Below, one piece after another: positions 8,013-15,569 of a DNA stretch of 37,516 nucleotides. Under the pieces are notes generated by a model. It worked only from the letters and a program-made list of their open reading frames with translations. It did not search any database and had not been told where the DNA came from. Origin of the DNA: Paenibacillus sp. UNC499MF (GTDB taxonomy: Bacteria > Bacillota > Bacilli > Paenibacillales > NBRC-103111). Where the stretch lies: NCBI RefSeq assembly GCF_900107975.1, contig NZ_FNVF01000013.1, forward strand, positions 1 through 37,516, in the 5' to 3' direction. Numbering within the stretch: the stretch's first letter is position 1; each line of letters starts with the position of its first letter. The position numbers and the translations under genes are program-made.

Positions 8013-9173
8013 ATGGCTAAATTGGATTTGATCGCCACCTGTCCCATGGGGCTGGAAGCGATCGTAGCAAGAGAGGTCAAAGAGCTCGGATACGAGGATG
8101 TCACCGTCGAGAACGGGCGGGTTACGTTCACCGGGGACGAGACGGCGATTTGCCGGACGAACCTGTGGCTCCGTACCGCAGACCGCATACTTGTCAAAAT
8201 GGGGCAATTTGAAGCACGGACTTTCGATGATTTGTTTGAAGGCACCAAAGCACTCGACTGGCCCGCCTGGATTCCCGAATACGGCGAATTCCCCGTAGAG
8301 GGCCGTTCCCATAAATCACAGCTTTCCAGCGTCCCGGCCTGCCAGGGAATCGTTAAAAAAGCCGTCGTTGAGAAAATGAAAGAACGCTATCAAACGGACT
8401 GGTTCGAAGAAGACGGTCCCCGCTATGTGATCGAGGTCGCTCTGCTTAACGATATCGCCACGCTGACCATCGATACGACGGGCCCGAGCCTGCACAAGCG
8501 GGGATACCGGAAGCTCGTGACGGAGGCTCCGCTCAAGGAAACGATGGCTGCGGCTCTGGTGAACCTGAGCCGCTGGAAGCCCGACCGTCCCCTCTACGAT
8601 CCGTTCTGCGGATCCGGCACGATTCTGATCGAAGCCGCCATGTCCGGCTGGAATATCGCGCCCGGCCTGCGCCGCTCCTTCCCCTCGGAGGAATGGGACA
8701 TCATCGGCCGGAACCGCTGGGAGCAGGCCCGGGAAGAGGCTTATGATTCCCTGAACGACGACATTCCGCTGGAGATAGCGGGCTCCGACATCGACCCGAA
8801 AGCGATCGAGGTCGCACAGGCGGCCGCCAAAGCGGCCGGCCTCTCCAAGGAGCTGAAGTTTTACGTGGAGCCGGTAGCCAAAGCGAGACCGCGCAGTGAC
8901 TTCGGCTGCCTGATCACCAATCCCCCTTACGGCGAACGGCTCGGCGAGCAGAAGGAAGTGGAACGTGTGCTCCGCCAGCTCGGACAGCTGACCGGCTCGC
9001 TGCATACGTGGAGCACGTTCGTCCTGTCCCCGAGCAAGCAGCTGGAGCATTATTTTACCCGTCCGGCCGACAAGCGCCGCAAGCTGTTCAACGGACGGAT
9101 CGAATGCCAGCTGTATCAATATTTCGGACCGCTGCCTCCGCGCCGCCGGAATACGGAAACTGCGGAACAATAG
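8013..9173 (+). CDS. ypsC: THUMP-domain rRNA guanine-N2 methyltransferase, YpsC/RlmL type
   Basis: A 386-residue cytosolic RNA methyltransferase. Order: N-terminal ferredoxin-like/THUMP region (about residues 1-160, beginning LIATCPMGLEAIVAREV), then a Rossmann methyltransferase domain with DPFCGSGTILIEAAM (about 195-209) and the catalytic ITNPPYGERL (NPPY, about 304-313). The family methylates exocyclic N2 of guanosine in 23S rRNA (RlmL half of E. coli RlmKL; B. subtilis YpsC). Length matches YpsC, so there is no fused RlmK half. AAAGGAAATG precedes the ATG and a good promoter lies 40 nt upstream. The terminator at 9204 closes the unit. Confidence 0.93.
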   Translation: MAKLDLIATCPMGLEAIVAREVKELGYEDVTVENGRVTFTGDETAICRTNLWLRTADRILVKMGQFEARTFDDLFEGTKALDWPAWIPEYGEFPVEGRSHKSQLSSVPACQGIVKKAVVEKMKERYQTDWFEEDGPRYVIEVALLNDIATLTIDTTGPSLHKRGYRKLVTEAPLKETMAAALVNLSRWKPDRPLYDPFCGSGTILIEAAMSGWNIAPGLRRSFPSEEWDIIGRNRWEQAREEAYDSLNDDIPLEIAGSDIDPKAIEVAQAAAKAAGLSKELKFYVEPVAKARPRSDFGCLITNPPYGERLGEQKEVERVLRQLGQLTGSLHTWSTFVLSPSKQLEHYFTRPADKRRKLFNGRIECQLYQYFGPLPPRRRNTETAEQ

Positions 9174-9203
9174 CAGAGATTCGCTGCTGCAAGGTAAACC
9201 GGA

Positions 9204-9240
9204 CCCCCGGCTCATTCGATGATCGAATGAGCCGGGGGTT
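9204..9240 (+). terminator. Intrinsic terminator of ypsC-like gene
   Basis: A perfect 16-bp stem (CCCCCGGCTCATTCGA with its complement) around TGATGA-like loop bases, followed by TTTATT. Confidence 0.85.
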
Positions 9241-9619
9241 TATTGGTTCTTCCGCATGCTTTCATGCCAAAGCCGGAATTATCCGGTGACTTCGTCGATA
9301 CCGTCATGCGTGACTGCACGGCGCCCGCCGGCTGCCGCGAGCCCAGGCAGGAATATAAATCCCGGTCACTCCAAATCAAGACGCCAAGGCTTGCGGAACT
9401 CCAAGTCAGCGGAATATCTGTGCTGAATATTATCGTGACTACTCGGGCCCGGAAAACCAGGCCTATATACTCATAAATCCCATAAAAAAGCTTTGAATTA
9501 AAACAAATTTGATAAATTTTTGATAAAATCTTCCCATTTTACTTTGGATATGGTACTATTTGCATAGGAAATAGTACCCAATTTTTCGGACTATTCAATT
9601 GTTTATAGGGGGAACCGCT
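9241..9619. other. Intergenic stretch with AT-rich leader and palindrome
   Basis: About 380 nt without a supported gene. The first part is GC-balanced and codes for nothing recognisable. From about 9480 it turns sharply AT-rich, as promoter DNA does, and contains the inverted repeat at 9552-9578. I could not pick a single convincing -35/-10 pair. Confidence 0.5.
9552..9578 (+). promoter_or_regulatory. 10-bp perfect inverted repeat upstream of small membrane protein
   Basis: GGTACTATTT and AAATAGTACC flank 7 nt. It is 41 nt before the start codon. It could be an operator, a 5' UTR hairpin or (followed by CAATTTTT) a weak attenuator. Confidence 0.55.
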
Positions 9620-9862
9620 ATGCAAGGTATAATGGCGCTTGTTTTATTTTTTATCTCTATGCTCACGTTCGCAGCTCTCGTTCATTCGAAATCGAAAGAC
9701 CCGGGCCGGCGGTTCCGCTTCCTGCATCGTCCGCTGTTCCGCAAAACGGCCGTAGTCGTTTCCGTACTCGCGTTTCTTCTTGCGGTCGTAGTCAGCCCCA
9801 AAGCGGATGACGGTGTGCAGACCGAGGGAAAGCTTACGACAGCGGCCGTTACGGTACGCTAA
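9620..9862 (+). CDS. Small two-helix membrane protein, hypothetical
   Basis: An 80-residue protein with two predicted membrane helices (about residues 2-20 and 43-61) separated by a strongly basic loop (HSKSKDPGRRFRFLHRPLFR), which should sit in the cytosol, leaving both ends outside. I do not recognise a family. The ATG at 9620 is preferred over an upstream in-frame start at 9599 because GGGGGA lies seven nucleotides before it. It is monocistronic: an AT-rich promoter-like region with a palindrome precedes it and a terminator at 9926 follows. Confidence 0.75.
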   Translation: MQGIMALVLFFISMLTFAALVHSKSKDPGRRFRFLHRPLFRKTAVVVSVLAFLLAVVVSPKADDGVQTEGKLTTAAVTVR

Positions 9863-9925
9863 AGTCCGGAAATCAAGAGTGAACACCGCTCACCGGTTCC
9901 GCTCCAACCCATAACGCGATAAATC

Positions 9926-9973
9926 AAAAACGGCCCCCAACCGCTTGTATGCGGACGGAAAGGCCGTTTTTTT
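9926..9973. terminator. Bidirectional intrinsic terminator
   Basis: AAAAACGGCC pairs with GGCCGTTTTT, with an inner CCGC/GCGG hairpin, and is followed by seven Ts. It separates the small membrane protein gene (+) from the convergent MFS gene (-). Confidence 0.85.
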
Positions 9974-10068
9974 AGCAGGATAAGCACGAATATGCGGCAC
10001 ATTCGCTATACAGCCGGGCTGCCGCTGTCATGCGACGCCCCAGCGTGCGCCGGGTACTGCGCAACTTA

Positions 10069-11298
10069 TTAGACGGATCGGGTCGCCGTTCCGTATTCGC
10101 TTTCTATCCGTTTTGTAAGAAGGTGACTTCCACGCCAATATAAAAACGAACTCATGACCGTTACAACCGCCATTACCAGAAACATATGGCCGCCGATCGA
10201 GGCAAGCAGGAGACCGCCGATCCATGGCCCGACAAAATGCCCGAGACTGGTAAGGGTCTGCGCTCCGAAATACGTGCCGCGCATATGGTCCGGAGCGATT
10301 TTGTCCATGAGCATCGTCGACGCCGGGAAATTGAGCGTCTCCCCTATGGTGAAGACGACCATCGAAGCGATAAGCAGCAGCCAGTGCCCCGAAAGCGCGA
10401 AGCCGACGTCCCCGAGCGCGAACAGAATATTCCCCACGACGATCGCCGTAAGCGGTGACTTCCGGTCCGCCAGCTTGGACAACGGGATCTGAAGCACGAT
10501 GACGGTGACGGCATTGACGCTCATCATCACCGCGAACAGCTTGACCCCCTGTGCAAAATTTTCGTTCACGTACTGCGACAAGGTAATGGACATCTGGGAA
10601 TAACCGACCGCTCCGATCATCCCGCCAAGCAGCTGGTAGCGCAAAATCATGTCCTTGCGGACGACCCTCCATGCGGCGGCGAACGTTACCCTTTCCTTGA
10701 CTTCCTTGGATACGGTTTGAACCTTAAATTTTCTCATCATGACGACGAGGAAGATTCCGTAGAACAAGTATACGATCCCTGTAAGAAGAAAAGGCAGAGA
10801 GCCTTTCACCATCCCGAAGGCCGCACCGAGCAGAGGACCTACCGCGACTCCGACATTGATCGCCAGATAGCGGAGCGAGTACACCTGCAGCCGTTTTTCT
10901 TTTTCGGTCAAATCCGCCATGAGAGCTTGGGAAACCGGTTCGTAGAACGAACGGCAAAGGCCGCTGACCAGATTAAGCAGAAGAAACAGCAAAGGATGGG
11001 TAACCAGGGAAAAGCCGACAAAAACGGCGGCCCATGTAAACAGCGCTCCCTGCATGACCACCTTGCGGCCGATCCGGTCCGAGAGCGTCCCCCCGATAAA
11101 GCCGCCTACCGTCCCCGCCAGCGAGCTTGCTCCGATAACAAGTCCGATCATTCCTTTGCTCATATCCGTAGTGGCAACGAGGTAAAGCGCCAGAAACGGC
11201 ATACTCATGGACGAAGCTGCCCGCGCCATCACTGTACCGAACAGAAGCGTGTGCACGAGCGGATGATACGAAGATAAAAAATGCCGTATTCGATTCAA
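10069..11298 (-). CDS. MFS exporter (MdtH-like), probable TTG start
   Basis: A 12-helix major facilitator of about 409 residues. Seen: GGTLSDRIGRKVVM in the helix 2-3 loop, RYLAINVGVAVGPLLGAAFG in helix 5 (an antiporter-type signature) and SKLADRKSPLTAIV in the second half. This suggests proton-coupled export of drugs or metabolites; substrate unknown. An ATG at 11322 is in frame but has no ribosome binding site; AAGGAG (11309-11314) is centred correctly for TTG at 11298, giving N-terminus MNRIRHFLSSYHP, so I use that start. The promoter overlaps a long interrupted palindrome, suggesting a dedicated repressor that is not encoded nearby. Confidence 0.9.
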   Translation of the reverse strand: MNRIRHFLSSYHPLVHTLLFGTVMARAASSMSMPFLALYLVATTDMSKGMIGLVIGASSLAGTVGGFIGGTLSDRIGRKVVMQGALFTWAAVFVGFSLVTHPLLFLLLNLVSGLCRSFYEPVSQALMADLTEKEKRLQVYSLRYLAINVGVAVGPLLGAAFGMVKGSLPFLLTGIVYLFYGIFLVVMMRKFKVQTVSKEVKERVTFAAAWRVVRKDMILRYQLLGGMIGAVGYSQMSITLSQYVNENFAQGVKLFAVMMSVNAVTVIVLQIPLSKLADRKSPLTAIVVGNILFALGDVGFALSGHWLLLIASMVVFTIGETLNFPASTMLMDKIAPDHMRGTYFGAQTLTSLGHFVGPWIGGLLLASIGGHMFLVMAVVTVMSSFLYWRGSHLLTKRIESEYGTATRSV

Positions 11299-11376
11299 GC
11301 CAATCAGTCTCCTTCCGAACATTTCCGGGTATCCGGCCGACCGGGTAACCAGGAAGGCATTCGTTTACCTTCGGTC

Positions 11377-11424
11377 AATTGTTGTATATTTTTGTTATTA
11401 TACACGACAATTCGTCCAGCACAA
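11377..11424 (-). promoter_or_regulatory. Promoter of MFS gene overlapped by long palindrome
   Basis: Minus-strand -35 TTGTGC (11419-11424), 16-bp spacer, -10 TATAAT (11397-11402). An interrupted inverted repeat overlaps it: AATTGT-TGTATA (11377-11388) against TATACA-cg-ACAATT (11399-11412). The arms cover the -10 and the expected transcription start, the position of a repressor operator. Confidence 0.65.
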
Positions 11425-11425
11425 C

Positions 11426-11460
11426 AAAAAAATCTTGCCGTCCGGTAAGGACAGCAAGAT
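11426..11460 (-). terminator. Intrinsic terminator of aminopeptidase gene
   Basis: Minus strand: ATCTTGC-GTCC stem with its complement around a short loop, then TTTTTTT. It lies about 170 nt past the aminopeptidase stop; the intervening DNA (11461-11629) holds no gene. Confidence 0.85.
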
Positions 11461-11629
11461 CAAGAACGGAGGACCCGGGCTCTTCCGCCCGTCAGGAGAC
11501 TTTAAGCCGGACGTTTGGACGATCGCCACATCAGGCGTCACTGCTCCCTTTATACGTTGCGGCGTTGCCTGACAAACGTCCGGGGAAGAGCATGTGTCCG
11601 GGCGGCGGATCAAATAAGATCAGACGAGA

Positions 11630-12583
11630 TCAGACGAGCAGACGCCCGTTTTCCAAAATCAGCTCTCCGTCGATATACACGCGGGGGGAAAGCACCATGA
11701 GGTCGATATGGACGCCGGCCGCTACGGTTCCGCCGAACGTATTGTTGCTTCCGAAGGCCACATGGATCGTGCCGTATACCTTCTCGTCCTCAAGCACGAC
11801 GCCGGTGATCCGGGCTTTGTCGTTCGTGCCGATGCCGAACTCGCCCAGCAGCCGGCCGTCCCCGCCGCCAAGCATGGCAAGCAGAGCCTCGCCCTGCTCC
11901 CCGTCCGCTCCGACAAGGCGGCCGTTCTCCACGGTCAGCGTGAGCGGGGACGTCACCTTGCCCAGACCGGCAATGGAACCGTCCACGAGCAGCGTGCCCG
12001 AGGCGGACCCTTCCACCGGGGCGATATAGCCTTCTCCCGAAGGGAGGTTGCCCGATTCGCCCGGATTCAGATAGACGCCCGTGCTGGGCACGCCCGGTCT
12101 GCCCTCAATCGAGAAGGTGAGCGCCGTGTGCTCCTTCTCGATCGTAACCCGGCTTCCGGCCGTCAGCCGGGCGGTCACGCGCTCGGTCAGCTCGCGCACC
12201 TGTGCGTAGTCGGCCGAGATCGCCCCTTCACGGAACATGTCTTCCGTGATGGTCGGCATCGTCGCCACGCGCGTGCCGTTTGCGGCCGCTTCCTTGCGCG
12301 CGCCCGTATGCGTCAGCGAGTGCTGGGTCAGGCAGACGGCCACGTCCGCCTCGCGCATCGCCGCCGCAACCGGAGCCGGAGGCTCCTGGCCGGATTTCTC
12401 GCGGTGCTTCATGACGACGAGGGAGGCGTCGGCCCCCAGTTCCAGTCCGGCCTGATGGACATGCTCGGCTAGCTCTTTCTTATAGTCGTCGGCCACGACG
12501 ACAAGCAGCTCGCCCGGCTTAACGCCAAGGCTGGACTGCAGCAGCGATTTACTGATCTCAATTAGGGAACGGTCCATACTCAT
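11630..12583 (-). CDS. M29-type aminopeptidase (AmpS/AmpT family, COG2309)
   Basis: A 317-residue cytosolic metallopeptidase-like protein of the thermophilic aminopeptidase (M29) superfamily, which also includes the dioxygenase NicX. Seen: the N-terminal KPGELLVVVADDYKKELAEHV, NLPSGEGYIAPVEGSASGTLL (about residues 182-202, with the metal-ligand Glu), and near the end HVAFGSNNTFGGTVAAGVHIDLMV carrying His and Asp ligands. It is shorter than classical AmpT (about 410 residues), so leucyl aminopeptidase activity is family-level inference. AAAGGAG stands nine nucleotides before the ATG. The GNAT gene lies 121 nt upstream on the same strand, with a GC hairpin (12614-12630) between them. Confidence 0.82.
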   Translation of the reverse strand: MSMDRSLIEISKSLLQSSLGVKPGELLVVVADDYKKELAEHVHQAGLELGADASLVVMKHREKSGQEPPAPVAAAMREADVAVCLTQHSLTHTGARKEAAANGTRVATMPTITEDMFREGAISADYAQVRELTERVTARLTAGSRVTIEKEHTALTFSIEGRPGVPSTGVYLNPGESGNLPSGEGYIAPVEGSASGTLLVDGSIAGLGKVTSPLTLTVENGRLVGADGEQGEALLAMLGGGDGRLLGEFGIGTNDKARITGVVLEDEKVYGTIHVAFGSNNTFGGTVAAGVHIDLMVLSPRVYIDGELILENGRLLV

Positions 12584-12613
12584 CGTTACATTCTCCTTTA
12601 AATCTTTCGGATT

Positions 12614-12630
12614 GCCCGGCCATGCCGGGC
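12614..12630 (-). other. Perfect 7-bp GC hairpin between GNAT and aminopeptidase genes
   Basis: GCCCGGC-CAT-GCCGGGC. No U-run follows on either strand, so I do not call it a terminator; it may stabilise or process a shared transcript. Confidence 0.4.
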
Positions 12631-12704
12631 TGACGGCCCCAGGTTTCTTGCGCAGCGGGGACGCCGCCAGCCTTCCTGCCGGCCGGAGCTGTCCTGCTAT
12701 CGTA

Positions 12705-13730
12705 TCACGCCCGGCCTTCTACCGTCATGTCCCTGACCATCCAGACCATCTCGTGAGCGGTTCGAAATCCTCTCTCCTCCAGCAGGCGGAGCAAATCCGT
12801 CCGGCTCGAAGGAATATGAGACGCAGTGAGTGAGGCTCCTCCGTGTCTGTCCAGAACGGCCTCCAGCAGAGTTCTGAGCACCGCCTCGGGATCCCGGTTG
12901 TCGGGCGAGGCTTCGCACTGGTAAAGTGTAACGCCGGCAAGTTTGCCCGAAGCTTCATAGACCCGCTGGTACAGGGCGTAGCCGGCCGGCTCGCCGTCTT
13001 CGAACGCGATCAGCGACTCTCCCGCCGGCAAACTGGCCCAATGCCCCTTCCACGCACCCAGGGCCGGATAGAACGGCAGGAGGCCGGCGTCTCTGGCGGT
13101 GCCGTGGCGCAGCGTGTATCGACCGGCGGCATCGTTATGCCGCGCCGCTGCCGTTAAGCCGCCGGAGGCATTGGCAGACCCGCCGGCGCGTACAGCCGCT
13201 GCGTCGGTCTCGGCGGCCGCCGGAGGCAGCGCATTGTCCAAGGCTCCCCGGCTCTCGCCGGTCACCTCTGCCGGACCGCCGCCTGCAGACCCGCCCGCTT
13301 TTCGGAGCGCCAGCAGCGTGTCCCGGGTGACGTATCCCACGCTTTCATAGAGAGCGATCGCCGGGGCATTATCCGCAAACGCTTCGATCGTAGCCGTATC
13401 GACGCCTTCTTGGCGGTAAATGTCCAGTGCGGCTTCGATCAGCTTACGGCCGACTCCTTGGCCCCTGTACGCCGGAATGATTCCGGTGCCCCCGTTCCAG
13501 GAAATTTTACGGCCCCCCGCCAAGCGAATTCCGGTCAAAACAAACCCTACCGGCTGTTCCCCGTCGAAAGCGACAATGGAATGCTGCGGCGATAATTGAT
13601 CATATGCCTGTCTCGTCATATAGGCACCCGGATTTGTCGTCATGTCGACAAAGTACCCGGAAAACCCTTCGTTCCATACCTGAACGGCCTGGTCTAGTGT
13701 ACATTCGGTTAATTTTCGGATAGCAATCAT
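12705..13730 (-). CDS. Tandem GNAT N-acetyltransferase (two domains)
   Basis: A 341-residue protein made of two GNAT folds. The N-terminal domain (about residues 1-145) is complete, with the acetyl-CoA loop IIPAYRGQGVGRKLIEAAL and a following NAPAIALYESVGYVTRDTLLAL motif. The C-terminal domain (about 205-341) is weaker, lacking an obvious Q/RxxGxG/A loop, and ends in a GFRTAHEMVWM strand. A roughly 60-residue Ala/Gly-rich linker joins them. Such double GNATs occur in Paenibacillus; the acceptor is unknown, and only the N-terminal domain looks able to bind acetyl-CoA. GAGGAGG lies nine nucleotides before the ATG. It is divergent from the epimerase gene. Confidence 0.87.
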   Translation of the reverse strand: MIAIRKLTECTLDQAVQVWNEGFSGYFVDMTTNPGAYMTRQAYDQLSPQHSIVAFDGEQPVGFVLTGIRLAGGRKISWNGGTGIIPAYRGQGVGRKLIEAALDIYRQEGVDTATIEAFADNAPAIALYESVGYVTRDTLLALRKAGGSAGGGPAEVTGESRGALDNALPPAAAETDAAAVRAGGSANASGGLTAAARHNDAAGRYTLRHGTARDAGLLPFYPALGAWKGHWASLPAGESLIAFEDGEPAGYALYQRVYEASGKLAGVTLYQCEASPDNRDPEAVLRTLLEAVLDRHGGASLTASHIPSSRTDLLRLLEERGFRTAHEMVWMVRDMTVEGRA

Positions 13731-13908
13731 CTGTCTTTTCCTCCTCTTCCCTATGTATCCCTCTATTGTACACCATCGATAATCCGGTTAAAAACCGCTT
13801 TCGGCTCCTTCTTCGTTCCGGGCCGCCCGCGCTTTTGCGTTCAAAAGTACTAGCTTTGTCCCGGCGCAAGTCCGCAAAGGTCCCTGAAAAGTTCCGCCCT
13901 GAGCAGGT

Positions 13909-13937
13909 TTGTGGAAAAAAACGGTTCGTCATATAAT
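13909..13937 (+). promoter_or_regulatory. Sigma-A-type promoter of epimerase gene
   Basis: -35 TTGTGG (13909-13914), 17-bp spacer, perfect -10 TATAAT (13932-13937), about 30 nt before the start. Confidence 0.75.
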
Positions 13938-13966
13938 GGAAATTAGAGAGAAGGAGGAGAGAGCTC

Positions 13967-14872
13967 ATGCGAATTGCCATCAGCGGAGGAACGGGGTTTA
14001 TCGGCCGCCACCTTATCGCCCATTTCAAAAAGCTGGGAGAGGAACTCATTCTCGTTTCCCGTTCGGCTTCCGGGCATTCTTATGCGGGCGTCCAAACCGT
14101 GACCTGGTCGGAAATCGAGCTTAATCCCCGGTATCTTGAAGGCATAGACGCCTGGATCAATCTGGCCGGCTCTACCATTAATCAGCGCTGGAGCGAAACC
14201 GCAAAGCGCCAGATACTCGCTTCCCGCCTGAAAACGACGGCGGCTGTCGCTTCAGCCGTTAAAGCCTTGGACAATAAGCCCCCGGTAGTCGTAAACGCTT
14301 CGGCTATGGCGATTTACGGCACATCCGAAACCCATACATACGATGAATTCAGTCCCGTCCGCGCCGACGATTTCCTGGCGGAAGTCGTGAAAGAATGGGA
14401 GGAGGCCGCTGACCGGATACCCGCGGAACGGATCGTCAAAATCCGTACGGGTCTCGTGCTCGGAACAGACGGGGGAGCCTTTCCGAAAATGGCCCTTCCG
14501 TTCAAATTCGGCGCAGGCGGCCGGATCGGCAGCGGCAACCAGTGGATGTCGTGGATTCATATCGCGGATATGGTCGCGTTAATCGATGCCTGCATCCGCA
14601 ACGACGAAATCTCGGGCCCCGTAAACGCCACGGCCCCCCATCCGGTCCGTAACCGGGAATTCGCCCAGACGCTGGGCGGCGTCCTGCGGCGGCCTCATGT
14701 CCTGCCCCTTCCCGCCTTCGCCTTGAAGCTTGTCCTCGGGGAGCTTTCCATGCTGCTGCTGGAGGGGCAGCGGGTTCTTCCCCGCAAGCTGCTAGAGCAT
14801 GAATTCCGCTTCCGCTTTCCGAAGCTGGAAGAAGCGCTTCTTGATCTGACCGGCGCCAAAAGCCCCGCCTGA
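13967..14872 (+). CDS. yfhF: TIGR01777 epimerase-like SDR protein (YfhF/SDR39U1 type)
   Basis: A 301-residue extended/atypical short-chain dehydrogenase of the TIGR01777 family. Seen: N-terminal nucleotide-binding ISGGTGFIGRHL (about residues 5-16), NLAGSTINQRWSETAKRQI (about 67-85), NASAMAIYGTSE around the active-site region, and a C-terminal DUF1731 region (LPLPAFALKLVLGE... RVLPRKLLEHEFRFRFP). The canonical YxxxK is not obvious, as is usual in this family, and the substrate is unknown. AAGGAGG precedes the ATG and a strong promoter lies just upstream, so it is probably monocistronic. Confidence 0.92.
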   Translation: MRIAISGGTGFIGRHLIAHFKKLGEELILVSRSASGHSYAGVQTVTWSEIELNPRYLEGIDAWINLAGSTINQRWSETAKRQILASRLKTTAAVASAVKALDNKPPVVVNASAMAIYGTSETHTYDEFSPVRADDFLAEVVKEWEEAADRIPAERIVKIRTGLVLGTDGGAFPKMALPFKFGAGGRIGSGNQWMSWIHIADMVALIDACIRNDEISGPVNATAPHPVRNREFAQTLGGVLRRPHVLPLPAFALKLVLGELSMLLLEGQRVLPRKLLEHEFRFRFPKLEEALLDLTGAKSPA

Positions 14873-14898
14873 ATAACCGGATGCCGGTTTGAGGGCAA

Positions 14899-14935
14899 CA
14901 AAAAAAAACGGCCCGGTTCCCCGGGCCGTTTCTTT
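14899..14935. terminator. Bidirectional intrinsic terminator
   Basis: AACGGCCCGG-TTCC-CCGGGCCGTT with an A-run on the left and TTTCTTT on the right, between the epimerase gene (+) and the convergent DUF1450 gene (-). Confidence 0.88.
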
Positions 14936-14937
14936 GG

Positions 14938-15159
14938 CTACTTCACAAACTTCTTCGCATACTCGATCGCTTCGTCTTCGGTCGGCGCTTTGATATAACG
15001 GCCGTTAATAAAAACGAATGCGTAGCGGGCGCAAGGTCCGCAGTATGATTTGCAGCCGACTTTGACTTCGGCATCCGATGCAAGCTTCTGAAGCTTAGGC
15101 AGAGCCGTTTTCACCCGCATATGCTTGCATTTATCGCAAATCCGGATATCATTAGCCAT
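14938..15159 (-). CDS. yuzB: DUF1450 (YuzB family) cysteine-rich small protein
   Basis: A 73-residue protein of the DUF1450/YuzB family. Seen: CDKC at residues 8-11 and CKSYCGPC at 36-43, five cysteines suited to binding metal or an iron-sulfur cluster, followed by the family signature ARYAFVFINGRYIKA. The C-terminal part looks thioredoxin/ferredoxin-like. Function is unestablished. Its ATG overlaps the TAA of the upstream HesB/IscA-like gene (TAATG), which indicates translational coupling and suggests the two work together, probably in metal or cluster handling. The shared terminator at 14899 follows the stop directly. Confidence 0.9.
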   Translation of the reverse strand: MANDIRICDKCKHMRVKTALPKLQKLASDAEVKVGCKSYCGPCARYAFVFINGRYIKAPTEDEAIEYAKKFVK

Positions 15160-15461
15160 TAATGATCTCCGTGATTGCCTTTGCTCGGATTCGTGATCAT
15201 GAATCCTTCTTGCGGAACGTAGAAGTAATCGATCCGGATGCCGTCGAGCAGCGGCTCGTCTTTCTCCAGCAGGACGTCAATCTCCTTATCGGTAGAAACG
15301 ACTACATCTTTATCCGTTTGTGTATCGAGACCAAGCGCATAGTGAGCGTGATCGCCGTGATTGTGGCTTACCTGGACGCGGACCAGAAGACCCTGGTTCT
15401 CTTCTTTCTCCAGTTCGAGTTTCAAAACTTTGGCTGCGTTGCGCGAAATTTTGACGTTCAT
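15159..15461 (-). CDS. HesB/IscA-like protein with His/Asp in place of ligand cysteines
   Basis: A 100-residue protein with the length and strand pattern of A-type iron-sulfur carriers (Fe-S_biosyn family): ISRNAAKVLKLELEKEE, then LLVRVQVS, DVVVSTDKEIDVLL and GIRIDYFYVPQEGFMITNP. The protein contains no cysteine at all. Where IscA has its first ligand cysteine there is NHGDH (residues 34-38) and where IscA has C-x-C near the end there is a second NHGDH (96-100). So canonical cluster binding is unlikely; a His/Asp metal site is possible. Cysteine-poor HesB-like proteins are known in Bacillales, with unclear roles. AGGAG lies about 13 nt upstream of the ATG, a long spacing. First gene of a two-gene unit with the DUF1450 gene. 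Confidence 0.82.
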   Translation of the reverse strand: MNVKISRNAAKVLKLELEKEENQGLLVRVQVSHNHGDHAHYALGLDTQTDKDVVVSTDKEIDVLLEKDEPLLDGIRIDYFYVPQEGFMITNPSKGNHGDH

Positions 15462-15493
15462 AGTGTAGTCACATCTCCTGAAAAGTTATCATT

Positions 15494-15522
15494 CTTTCTT
15501 TTAATCTTTATTGTAAAGAAAG
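15494..15522. promoter_or_regulatory. 8-bp inverted repeat between divergent HesB-like and fosB genes
   Basis: CTTTCTTT (15494-15501) and AAAGAAAG (15515-15522) are exact complements, 13 nt apart, in the 108-bp divergent intergenic region. It is AT-rich and near both expected promoters, so it is a candidate shared operator; no regulator is identified. Confidence 0.5.
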
Positions 15523-15569
15523 CTTCGCATGAAATCAACAAGAAGTCGCAAGCCGGAGGAGGCAAAGCC

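Noticed and set aside
15162-15569. N-terminal extension of the fosB frame
   Set aside because: It lies antisense to the HesB-like gene and across the divergent promoter region; FosB starts at GTG 15570 with an excellent ribosome binding site.
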